From Desmodus rotundus (Eukaryota > Chordata > Mammalia > Chiroptera > Phyllostomidae): DNA of 64,000 nt. Each line of letters begins with the position of its first letter. The stretch's first letter is position 1. The stretch lies in NCBI RefSeq assembly GCF_022682495.2, contig NC_071397.1, positions 29,527,427 through 29,591,426 of the forward strand, read 5' to 3'. The translations under genes and the position numbers were made by a program. The notes below the pieces were generated by a model. It ran no database searches. It was not told where the DNA came from and was given only the letters and a program-made list of their open reading frames with translations. Shown in pieces: positions 22,713 to 33,060 of the stretch.

Positions 22713-24915
22713 TTTCAACCAACACCAGTATCTGATGATAAATGTTTTGATAGTGACATTTAAGTACATTATTATGTTAACATGCATAGTACAGCTGGTG
22801 ACTGACTGGGCCTTCCCACTCCTTGAGTTCTAACTGAAATTGCCCTGGTCTGTGTAAGTCCAAAGCCCTTCCCAGGACTTTGCTGAATTTCAGGTGATTA
22901 TATTCTCAAGGCCTCCTGTGCATCTTCAAACGTGTCTCTACTTCAATAGGCACCAATTTGGACAGAAAAACAAACACTTCATCAATTTCCACCCCAAAAA
23001 AAGGCCCACTCACAGAGAACATTCATATGATTAGAAGGACCGACTGAAGGTTTTGGTGGCAGGGGTGGGGGTTGGGTGGGTGAAAAAAGGTCATTTCTCA
23101 CATCATTCCACAAATAACTTTAAAAATGTATCATTACCTTCTTGTTCTCTCAAGTCATCTCTGGCTCCTGCCATCAGGCAACTTGGGCTGTGAGCTGGAG
23201 GTGACTGGGGGACATTAACTGGAGAGGCTGGGAAGCAGATGGCAAGGGGTGCCAGGTGAGACTTTTTGACACCAACAAAGTTCTGAACAGTGATCATGAT
23301 TCTTTAGTCTCTGAAGCCTTAAATTCCTTCACCTTGGAGTAAACCTGGACTGTGGGCCCAGATCGTGACACAGGCTAGGACATGCAGGTATGCCACCCTG
23401 TGGGAATGGTAATAAAAACAAAAGTAAATGGTCATAAATTTAGGTAAGCAAAAAGACAAACTCACACCTTCTCTCCTGCCCCACTGCACACAGTCCCAGG
23501 AGATTATGTCATATGAAGAAGAGTGACTTCCACATAAGACTAAATGGCATTCTGAGGTGGAGTTCAAATGTAATATTCCAAGGTTTAAGTATCAGCATAT
23601 ACAAGTGTTAAGTACTACATCTTTAAGAGAGATTTAAATGAGAAAAACAATAAACACACACACAACTTTACTACCTAATGTGGTCTTTATGTCACCACTG
23701 GGGGGGGGGAGGAATAAAAGAACAACAACAAAAACAGGAAGAAAGAAATCTCTCGGTCATTACCGTGGCCTAAGTCCAAATTCCTGATAATCAGAATAAA
23801 ATTTTAATTTAAGATTTAGCTTCCATATTACACATGTTGTATGACCTACTAGATACTGGCTTGTTTCACATTCTAAATTTCTTTTATTTCCCACTATGTA
23901 AAGGATTTGGAAAGATTCCCATTTAGAAAGTAAGCCATTAGGGCCAAGAAAGAAATATTAACACACTGAAGTCTCTGTATATACTTGTAACCTTGATTTA
24001 AGTGCTGAGCTAAATATGGTATCTCATCATCTATCTGTACTTCTAGGCCAACACCACAGAAAAGCAAACTGAAATGAATGAGGTTCTTTGATTAATTTTC
24101 TAGTGCAAGACAGTTTAAACATCACACTGGCAATATAATTTAAATTGCAGCAGATGGAAAAGGCAGAGTCCTTAAATAGATTCCTGCACACTCTTCCAGG
24201 GTTTAGAAGTCTCTTAGTTAAGTACCATAGCCTACCTTCATATGATTTACTTGTGAATACCTGCTACTCCTATTGAGCTGCCAGGTTAGAGGGAGTGTGA
24301 CTCATGTGGTCCAGTTAAATAATTCTGCTGTAGGAAAAAAGTAAATATAGTTACCATACTGTTACTCTGAGAAGTGGTAGAAGCCATGGTGCCTCCGTTC
24401 CAATGAGTACTGCAAGTACAGGGCTTCAGGGAATTTGGTGTTGCTGGTTTATGGTCCACCCTGACTCCCTCACTCAGGAGGATGTCTGCTATATGAAACA
24501 ATCGTGCCAGGACTCTTACCGCAGAACTAAATTAAAAACAGTTAACACAAAATAGCACAGTTCAATGTTGGTCCATGAAGCTGCCGTATCTCTATTCTCA
24601 CGCTGTCAAACTCATGATCAGACTTGTTCATGATGACTAAAGAGAAAGGCAATTTTATTTTTCTACTTGGCTTCCTTGCTGCCTAGTTTACCTTCCTGTT
24701 CAAACCAGAAAGGCCTTTCTGGGTTTGTCAGGCTGCTGAGCAGTTGCTCGGTATTCTCAGTCACCAACCTGTGTAATTACTCTGATACCCGAGGGCCCTG
24801 AAACACTGAATGTTTTCCAATTTCCTTTGGTTCCCAGGAGCTATTTTCTCTTCAGAGCCCACCTCCCCTCTCTTGTTCCTATCCATGACTTGAAAGATCT
24901 GTGGAGTTTATACTC
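22713..24915. other. Mostly unrecognised; contains a G-run cluster
   Basis: No gene or named repeat recognised over 2.2 kb. Features seen are a G-quadruplex motif at 23062-23080 and a G-run at 23701-23709. Confidence 0.4.
23062..23080 (+). other. G-quadruplex motif
   Basis: Four G-runs (4, 5, 3, 3) separated by loops of 1, 2 and 1 bases: ggggtgggggttgggtggg. Short loops favour a stable parallel quadruplex. It lies outside any repeat I recognise. Confidence 0.6.
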
Positions 24916-25230
24916 TGTGGTAGGTGAAAAAGTGGCCCACCAATGATTACCACACTCTAAGCCGCGGAACCTGTGAATGCTTTGTTACATAGCAAAACAG
25001 ACTGAAAATGTGATGAAGATTATTGATCCTAAGATAGAGAAGTTATCTTTGATTATGAAGGTGCACCCAGTCTAATCACTTGAGCACTTAAAAGTAGAGA
25101 AGTTTCTCTGGCTGGATTTGGTCAGAAGGATGGAAAAGAAGGCAAGAGAGGCACAGGAAAGATGAGGCAGAAGGAGAAGTCAGATTCAAAACTTGAGGAG
25201 AGCTTGACCCACCATCACTGGCGTTGAAGG
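24916..25230 (+). mobile_element. MLT1-type LTR, 3'-truncated
   Basis: Starts with 'tgtggtaggtgaaaaagtgg' and continues with 'ccgcggaacctgtgaatgct', 'gaagttatctttgattatga', 'gtgcacccagtctaatcact' and 'cttgacccaccatcactggc'. This matches the first two thirds of MLT1. The 3' third is absent or decayed. Confidence 0.85.
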
Positions 25231-26083
25231 GATCCTCTTGTCAGAAAGACAGGTTATAGAGAAAAAGGCCATGTGTGCCTGTAAAATCTTTGCTAACACC
25301 TTAGCGAGTGCCAAAGTTCAGATTATTAGTTGCACGGGGGCTATTTGAAAACACTAAAGGTGTGATTCATAAATATGACTTTCAGCCATATCAGCATAAG
25401 CCATAAATAAAGATAAGGCTATTTATGATCTGTGTGGAAGGTGAAAGCCCATGACATGCACGAGAGACCCAATAAGTTCTTGAGAATATTATGACAGCAG
25501 AAACACTGCCAGCTAAACCTGAAAGAGGCAGAGAGAGTACAAGATAAAAAGTGGGTGTCAGACCCCCACAACTCTAACTGCAGAAAATAGGCTGATCAAA
25601 TTAGTCAGTGCAAACCCATGCTACTTTTCATAAAAAAGGAAGAGTGACTCTGAGAAAGGAAACAAGAGCCCAGAGGAGGTAACTGAGAACCACAGAGGAT
25701 TTATTTCCCCTGAACTCTGAAATCCGATGGAGTTTGCATGGCTGGATTTCAAAATTACTTGGCACCGGTGATTCCTTTCTTCTTCCCATTTTCTCCATCT
25801 GAATCAGAAGGTCCATAACTACTGCCCAATGCCTGTCACAAATGTGTTTGCTGCAGACAGCTTGTTTCCATAGTTTCACAGGCCTGGAGAAGGAGAGGAG
25901 TGGTGCTTCAAGAAGGATTATACCCAGAGTTTCACCAAACCTGATTTAGATAAACTAGGTGATCAGATGTGGGATTTAGAGGTGATAAAATTGGGAGGAG
26001 ATTTTGAATTTAAGTTGATGTTGTAATGGGATGAGATCTTTGGGGACCTTAGGATGAGATGAAGGTATTTTGCTAGGTGGGAT
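25231..26083. other. No recognisable feature
   Basis: Follows the truncated MLT1. It might be degraded MaLR internal sequence, but I see no supporting motif. Confidence 0.35.
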
Positions 26084-27210
26084 GGACCAAGGCAAGCAAA
26101 ATAATGAGCTCCCAAAGATTTTCATACCCTAATTCCCAGAACAATCTTACTTTATATGGCAAAATGTCAATGTGATTGTGGTTATGGACATTAAAATAAT
26201 GATATTATTCTGGAGTATTCAGCTGGGCCCAATATATTAATAAGCAAGATGCTTAAAAGTAGGATAGGAAAATGAAAGAATTAATCAGAGTTCAGCAGAA
26301 AGGAGGGCAGGAAAGATGATGCAAAAAGAAAAATAAAAGACGTGAGTATGGGAAGGACTGGACCTACTATTATTGGCTTTATTTATTTATTTTATTTTTT
26401 TTATTGTTATTCAGTTACAACTGTCTGCATTTTCTCCCCATCCCTCCACCCCACCCCAGCCAATCCCACCTCCCTCCCCCACCTCTATCCTCCCCCTTGA
26501 TTTTGTCCTGGTGTCCTTTATAGTAGCTTCTGTAAACCCTTCTCCCCACTATCCCCTCCCCACTCCCCTCTGGCTATTGTTACATTGTCCTTAATTTCAA
26601 TGTCTCTGGTTATATTTTGTTTGCTTTTTTCTTTTGTTGATTATGTTCCAGTGTTCATAGCAGCATAATTTACAATAGCCAAGTACTGGAAGCAACCTAA
26701 GTGTCCATCAGCAAATGAGTGGATCAAAAAACTATGGAACATTTACACAATGGAATTCTATGCAGCAGAGAGAAAGAAGGAGCTTATACCCTTTGCAACA
26801 ACATGGATGGAACTGGAGAACATTATGCTAAGTGAAATAAGCCAGGCAGTGAGGGACAAATACCATTGCTGGCTTTAAAGACAAAGAAAGGAGGCCACCA
26901 ACCAGGGAATACAGGCAGCCTCTACAAACAGAGGACAACTCTTTGCCAACAACCAGCAAGGAAATGAACTCAATGTTATATCTACATGGAACTGAATTCT
27001 GCCAACAACCTGACTGAGACTGGAAGTGGATTCTCCCTCAGAGCCTCCAGGCTGGCTGAAACCTTAATTTCAGTCTTGTGACACCCATAGCAAAGAAACC
27101 AGTGAAGCCTACCAGACTTCTGACCCTAAACAATTATAAAATAATAAATGTGTTGTTTTAAGCTACTGAGTTTGTGATAATTTGCTGGTAGCATATGCGA
27201 CTAATACATA
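26084..27210 (+). mobile_element. MLT1-type LTR split by an inverted L1
   Basis: 5' part 26084-26381 ('agcaaaataatgagctccca', 'ctttatatggcaaaatgtca', 'tgggcccaatatattaataa', 'ggactggacctactattatt') and 3' part 26867-27210 ('gaggccaccaaccagggaat', 'ctccctcagagcctccaggc', 'aataaatgtgttgttttaag', 'atgcgactaatacata'). Together they restore an almost full-length MLT1 LTR. The interrupting L1 is described separately. Confidence 0.92.
26382..26866 (-). mobile_element. Twin-primed (5'-inverted) bat L1
   Basis: 26382-26651 is an L1 3' UTR on minus, starting with poly-T. 26652-26866 is L1 ORF2/3' UTR sequence on plus ('gttcatagcagcataattta', 'ggaagcaacctaagtgtcca', 'aactatggaacatttacaca', 'aacattatgctaagtgaaat'). 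In L1 coordinates the two parts abut with only about 16 bases missing. Target duplicates inside MLT1: attattggcttta (left) and attgctggcttta (right), 11 of 13. Confidence 0.92.
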
Positions 27211-27213
27211 TAG

Positions 27214-27569
27214 ACTTACACAGTTAGATTTAAATTATTACAAGAATTTGATCCTCTCTTTTTCTAATAGTATAGTAATACTGCCTCCATACCTTCATGT
27301 AACTTATAATAAAAAATTCTTTTTAAATGACCTTGGCTTTCACACAACTATTTCAAAAATTTATTTTGTACCTTGTCTGAAATCTTGAGTGGTCCCTATT
27401 ATTTTGCTACTGTTTTTAAAAGAATCAGCTTATAGATTCAACATCTAAAGTATACCTCTCCAAAAGAAGCCAAAGCACAAGGCTGTAGTACTTTTGTGAA
27501 TTTCTCCCTTGAGTCATAAGGGGTGAGTTTGAGTTGCAGAAAATCAAAGTAATGAGCTGAAGGAGAGCT
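27214..27569. other. No recognisable feature
   Basis: Short AT-rich interval; nothing recognised. Confidence 0.4.
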
Positions 27570-27690
27570 TGCGGCCAAATCATGAATTCTAGTCCTAGCT
27601 CTGATACGAAGTAGCAAGACAACCTCTTGGAAATCACTTTACCTCTCTGAATTTTATTTTCTTACTCTAGAATAAACAGAGTGGGAACTC
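27570..27690 (+). mobile_element. MIR SINE
   Basis: Sense MIR with 'atgaattctagtcctagctc', 'ggaaatcactttacctctct', 'gaattttattttcttactct'. Confidence 0.7.
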
Positions 27691-27974
27691 AGGAAGGCCC
27701 CCATAACAAAGTGTTGCTAGGTTGAATCTGAAGGACTAATAGGCATTAATGAGGTAATCAGGGTGGGGTGGATGCCGGGAGAAGAACAGCTCAGAGGATT
27801 AGCATGTTCTGTTCTATATGCCATATGCTACATTACTTTCCTGATGAACTCAGAGAAAAAAAAGAAGAAGAAGAAGCCAAAGTGGTCTAGTCTGTAAATG
27901 GGCTTAGAATAATCCACACCACTTGTTAGCAGTGTTACCTATGAGGAAGGTTATATGGAAAGAGTAAGGCCTTA

Positions 27975-28170
27975 GAGAATCTTGTTGAGAAGTGTTTAAG
28001 GCATGGACTTTATGGTCAGCCCTGCTAATTTGAGTCCTTGCTCCACCACTTACTTGCTGTGCGTTTTCTCTAGACCCCTGTTTCCTCATCTGTAAAATGT
28101 ATATACATGTGTGCAAGTATTGCTTAGGGCAGATCATGGCACATAATAGACATTACATAAATTAGCGAAC
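27975..28170 (+). mobile_element. MIR SINE
   Basis: Sense MIR with 'gcatggactttatggtcagc', 'tttgagtccttgctccacca', 'cttacttgctgtgcgttttc', 'tgtttcctcatctgtaaaat', 'catggcacataatagacatt'. Confidence 0.87.
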
Positions 28171-28195
28171 ACTACACAAATGCTCATCAATATTT

Positions 28196-28565
28196 TGCTA
28201 TGGTCTGACTTGTATCCATCCTAAATTTATATATGAAGCCCTACCCCCAAATGTGATAGTACTGAAAGATGGAGTCTTTGAGAGGTAGTTGGGCTTAAAT
28301 GGGGCCATGACTGCGGCACATTCTCCATAGGACTTGTGCCCTTACAAGAAGAGACACCTAAGAGCCTGCTCCCTCTGCCCACCAGGTGAGCACACAGTGA
28401 GGGCAGCCATCTACAAGCCAGGAAGAAAGCTTCCGTCACAGCCTGGCCTTGCTGTCCCCATAAACTCAGACTTCCAGCCTCCAGAGCTGTGCGAAAAGAA
28501 GTTTCTGTTGTTTAAGTCCCTGGTCTCTGGGGTGTTATTGTTATGCCAACCTGAACATACTGATA
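28196..28565 (+). mobile_element. MaLR-type solo LTR (MST/MLT1-like)
   Basis: Landmarks are 'tgctatggtctgacttgtat', 'cctacccccaaatgtgatag', 'gagtctttgagaggtagttg', 'caccaggtgagcacacagtg', 'gccatctacaagccaggaag', 'ttccagcctccagagctgtg' and 'agtttctgttgtttaagtcc'. Same superfamily and orientation as the copy at 16.1 kb. No internal region. Confidence 0.88.
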
Positions 28566-31500
28566 AAGTTATTAAGGAGGAATTTTAGTTTTTTGCTCTG
28601 TAACTTCTACTTTATTTAATTTTTGTATGAGAATACATTACTGTATTCTTTAACAATTTAAAATAAAATCAAATGTAGGGGGAGAAAAGATCTATAATTC
28701 ATTTCTAGTGACACCTTTGTTATCTCCTAAACTGCAGAATTGGACCAATTGTAGGTTGAATGAGCCATCAATGAAAGACATCAATGGACAATTTCATCAA
28801 TGCTCACTCTCAGTTTGTGAGCTGTCTCATTGATCCACTTGTCTACTTTAAAGTGATGTAATTAACAAGAACTGCAGTAGAAATATCCTTTAAAACAATG
28901 TCAAAAATTCCCAGAGAGTACTAAAATGTGGCTTTTCTGATGACACATATATGTATGAGTAAATGTGTATATGTGTATACACACACACGTGTATGTGTAT
29001 ATATATAAAGCAATTACTTTAAAAGATGACTTTATGAAAAGGAAGGGATCATAAAATTCACATATTTCAGAGCTTGGAAATCACCTATGGAACTGCTAAT
29101 ATAATATTAGAGAAAATACTTAAAGAGAAATTATAAATTGCCAAATTAAATATCTCTTTAAGAAATGTCAACCATATGCCTGATCTCAAAATATAATTTA
29201 AAATATAATTACTGCTGTCTTGGAGCTTACAATTTAATGGGTCAGACATATAGTAATTAATCAAAGAAATTAGTATATAACTACAAACAATAATTTTTAT
29301 TCTATTTTGTCTATACCCTCTAAGCAATTTATTCATAGTTATAGTTCTTTTTAACTATTGCTATTAATCTTGCTTACATAGACCCCAAATCAACCTTTCC
29401 ATTTACCCTACGTACATAAAGAGGTACACACAATGGAGAAACTACTATACAAGGCACAAGGCACCAGTGTGAAAATCAGTTGAGTCCTACCTCTGCCACT
29501 GATCAAAAATGAATTCCAGAGTTCTTTAGATTCTGTACAATTAGATAGATGTCCATATATGCCATTGATGTCCTGGTGGGACCCTTCTGATTTTAAAGTT
29601 GAGTGACAAATATCTTTTCGATCCCAACATTATTTTAGATCCCAGCAACTTTCTATATTGTAACAAATAAATGCCTTGTCTTCCAGGAGGGAGAGGGACT
29701 TGAAATTATTCATGGGCAAAGAATTGATACGAATAAGTTATAAGTAAGAAAATTATAAAAACAATAGGCTTGGATTTAAGATATGAAAGAATATTCAGTA
29801 CAATCAATAATATACCGATTTAGTTCCATGACTAGAAGAATGGTTGAGCTGTGCAATTTTGAAACCTTTTTCTCTAGAGGTCTTTAAAGCAAAGCAGGTT
29901 GTGTTGAGACGGCTTAAAAAAGAAGAAGGTTGAGATAACATATCAGGCCTGTTGAAACCCCTGAATATTATCTGAGTCATTTGCTTCATACCTAAAGTAC
30001 TTTTTCTATAACAGAAGAGCGCTTTTTAATTATCCATGGGCATACATTATTAATCAAGCTCTATCTTTAAATTATAATTCACGCTAAAGTCCCTAGAAGT
30101 TAAAAACGTGTGTGAGAATTTATTAGACTTTGAACACTGCACTCAGGAGGTCATTGTGAGGACGTTAAAGAGCATTTACTTTGTTTAGAAGTGATGTACT
30201 TTATGATTAGGGCTGATTCACAGTCACTGCAATACTCCGGGGGAATTAACACATTAATTTAATTATGAGCATTTCACAGCACTCTTGGCAGAAAGGCATT
30301 CACCAAACTTCAATTATTTTTAGAAGATCTATCTTTGAATGTAGTTTAAAATGTGATTAAATTTCCTTTTTGTTATCTAAACTGAAGGAAAATCGTTGTT
30401 TAAACTTATTCAAAGGCAAAAATGACTATTAGTTTTTTGTTTCAAGTAGCTTATACTTAACAATAAAATGTTGCATTTATTTCTATCTAATTTTGTTACT
30501 CTCTAAGCTAAACATAGGTTTTATACTGGACAGTCTTAAACCCAATAAGGTGCAACAGTTAAACAACTCTATTTTTTTCCAATCACTGTTTTCAAATACA
30601 CTTTATCAAGCCTCCTTTCCTGACTCTTAACAGAATCTCGGGCAGATCCCATGGCTTTCTAGTCAATTTGAATACTTAAAAATCCAGTCCAGTCTAAGCT
30701 AGTGTAAAGTTTCAAATCTTATATTCAATTTAGTCTTCATAACTTTACCTTTCAAAGCACTGGCCAGACGCAGCCTAAACAACGCAGTGTACCCAGGTTC
30801 AGCCTGAAGGACATGGAGTATAAATCAGGCTGTCAATGCCCTTTTACTCCTTCGAAAAGGTAAGAAACATGATATTGAGGAAATGGCAATAAGGAGGAGG
30901 CTATTATTGCTAATAAAAAATCCATGTGTTTCTCAACATTTCCCATCTTCCACGCACCCAAGTGGGGTAATATGACGATTTCTCACCAATGGAACACAAG
31001 AGGAAATGAGGTGTCTCTTCTGGGGAGTTAAAATCAAGTGTATCATCTACATGTGTTCTCTCTCCCTTGGCTGTGTGGCTGAATTAAAGGACTCAACTCT
31101 AACAGGGCAGTGTTGAGCTGGATGTAGCCTAGGTCTCTGGTTGCCACTGGGAGAGACGCAGCCCTCACAGCCTGTATCAGACTGTGATGTGAAGGGATAC
31201 ACATCTCTGTTTTGCTCAGCCTCTGAGAGTTCAGCATTTACTTGTTATCGTAGCATAACCTACCATGCATCTTAATTAATGCAAAAATATACTCGGAGAT
31301 ACGGCAAAAAAAGTAGGCTACACAAGATCTGACCAAAGAAAGGAAGGAGAAAGAGAAGATGGTTACATAAAATGACAGTGAGCCCATTGGAGCCCATTGG
31401 AGCTGGTTGGCACACAGGCAAGGAAGCTATGAAGAAACTGACAAGGTAAAGAAAGGACATAATAGATGGATCCATTTTCACAAAGAGAAATGGGAGATTA

Positions 31501-32620
31501 AGATTAAAGACACAAAGAGATAAATCTCAGAAGCAGTGTTTGCTCATAGACAAGAGCAAAGGAAAGTAGAATGGGAAAAGAAGCAAAGAAATGAAAGGGG
31601 AAATTATTCAAAGTTGAAGAAAACTTAGGAATAGCAATGTGGATCACCTTTGCCCACATTCTGATAGAGGTATAATCAAAGGAATTTCCAAATGACTGAG
31701 TTTGTATTGTATTAATCTTTTCTCACATACTTAAACTTATTTAGCTTTGTCCCACATTTAATACCTGGTCTTAATTTGTGCTAAGGCTGATTATCTTCTA
31801 AATCATACATGCTTGCAATGCATTTCTAGGCCGTCGCTCATGCTCTGTGCACACAAGCAATATCGTAAATTAGAATTGGCAACTGCTGAGGTATGAGAGA
31901 CTTTACCAACCTGGGCTCAGTAGAAGTACAACAGCATTATGCCCAGATTTTACAGGAGTGTATGTGTTTGTATTGAGCACCAAACAGAGGAAAAGGTCTA
32001 TTTCATTTTTTAAGTGGTTGGGAAAATGTAATTTACAGAAGAAAAGTGTTCCTGCTTTATATGAAAGAGACAGGAAGAAAGGAAGGAAGGGAAGGATGGT
32101 GGGAGAGACGGAAAGGTGTCAGTTTTAAGATTTTGATGAATTGTAAGCTATGCCTCTCTCCTATATCTGCTTTTTCCCACTAAATTTCTAAACCAATAAT
32201 GACCAGGTCATTGGATAATTGGGCATGTAAACTTACCATTCCCAACAGATGAATCAATGTATTTGGAAATATCAATGTATTTTACATGTGCCAGTATCCC
32301 TCTTTTTAAAAATTGATGATTATTGTATCAATTGTCTCATCAATAGTTCAGAGTTCAACTTCTTTAAGGATCTTTTTGCAAGAGTACAGAGCAATTATTG
32401 CTTGATTCCTGCATAAATTGATAATAAGCCCCTCTATTCTTCCTTTCCTATGTCTCTTATATCTGTCCATTTTTTTTTTAATTTGCACTGTATCATTCTG
32501 TATCTCAGCCCCTCACCACCTTCTTCCCAGATCCTCAGGCTCTTCAGAGTTCCCAGCCTCCCAGTCTGTGCTGAACACCTCCTTCAAGCCTCATCACGTT
32601 ACATCCAGACTTTAAATCTT
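28566..32620. other. 4-kb stretch with no named repeat or gene
   Basis: AT-rich, unusually poor in recognisable repeats compared with its flanks. A TG/TA microsatellite lies at about 28947-29008. A doubled 'agcccattgg' occurs at 31381-31402 and a GGAA-rich run at 32070-32097. 30960-31265 has an LTR-like tail ('cagcatttacttgttatcgt', 'agcataacctacc') but is too weak to call. Confidence 0.45.
28947..29008. repeat. TG/TA compound microsatellite
   Basis: Imperfect array: 'atatatgtatgag', 'tgtatatgtgtatacacaca', 'cacgtgtatgtgtatatata'. The CA and TG runs face each other across a TATA centre, making it partly self-complementary. Confidence 0.75.
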
Positions 32621-32623
32621 TAA

Positions 32624-32803
32624 GTGCTTCTCAATTGTGTGTAATGGGTTATTTACCTGGCGTTCACGGGTGGGCTTCAAGGTAATCTTTGAAAGCACTG
32701 AAATTCTGTGCAAATTTTTGTATGTTGTACATTATTTTGTTGGTGAAAATATTCAGTGTTTTTTATATCCTCCTTGAGGTCCTGAAAAATGTTGAGAATC
32801 ACC
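32624..32803 (+). mobile_element. hAT-Charlie-type MITE
   Basis: Ends form an inverted repeat: left gtgcttctcaattgtg, right reverse-complemented gtgattctcaacattt. The body ('gggttatttacctggcgttc', 'gggcttcaaggtaatctttg', 'tctgtgcaaatttttgtatg') resembles a eutherian Charlie MITE. Exact name not recalled. Confidence 0.6.
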
Positions 32804-32909
32804 AATCTATAGGGCAAAATCCAAACTCAGTAACCAACTTTCAAGAAGTAAGATCAAGGCTGCTTTTCACTAGTGGCCCCTAGATTAGTTCTCCTCACCC
32901 TATTCCTTC

Positions 32910-33060
32910 ATGTATTCATTCATTTAATAAACATCCATTGGATACTTCTATGTGCCACACATGATTATAAGCATTGAGGACATATAGGTGAAAGAATAGT
33001 TTCTTTCCTAAAGAATTTCCAAGCTCTTATCAGAAGTCCGTACTCAGGCAGGTAGGGAGT
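32910..33060 (-). mobile_element. L2 3' end fragment, antisense
   Basis: 'tgtattcattcatttaataa', 'acatccattggatacttcta', 'tgtgccacacatgattataa', 'gcattgaggacatatagg'. This is the antisense of the L2 terminus. Confidence 0.8.
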
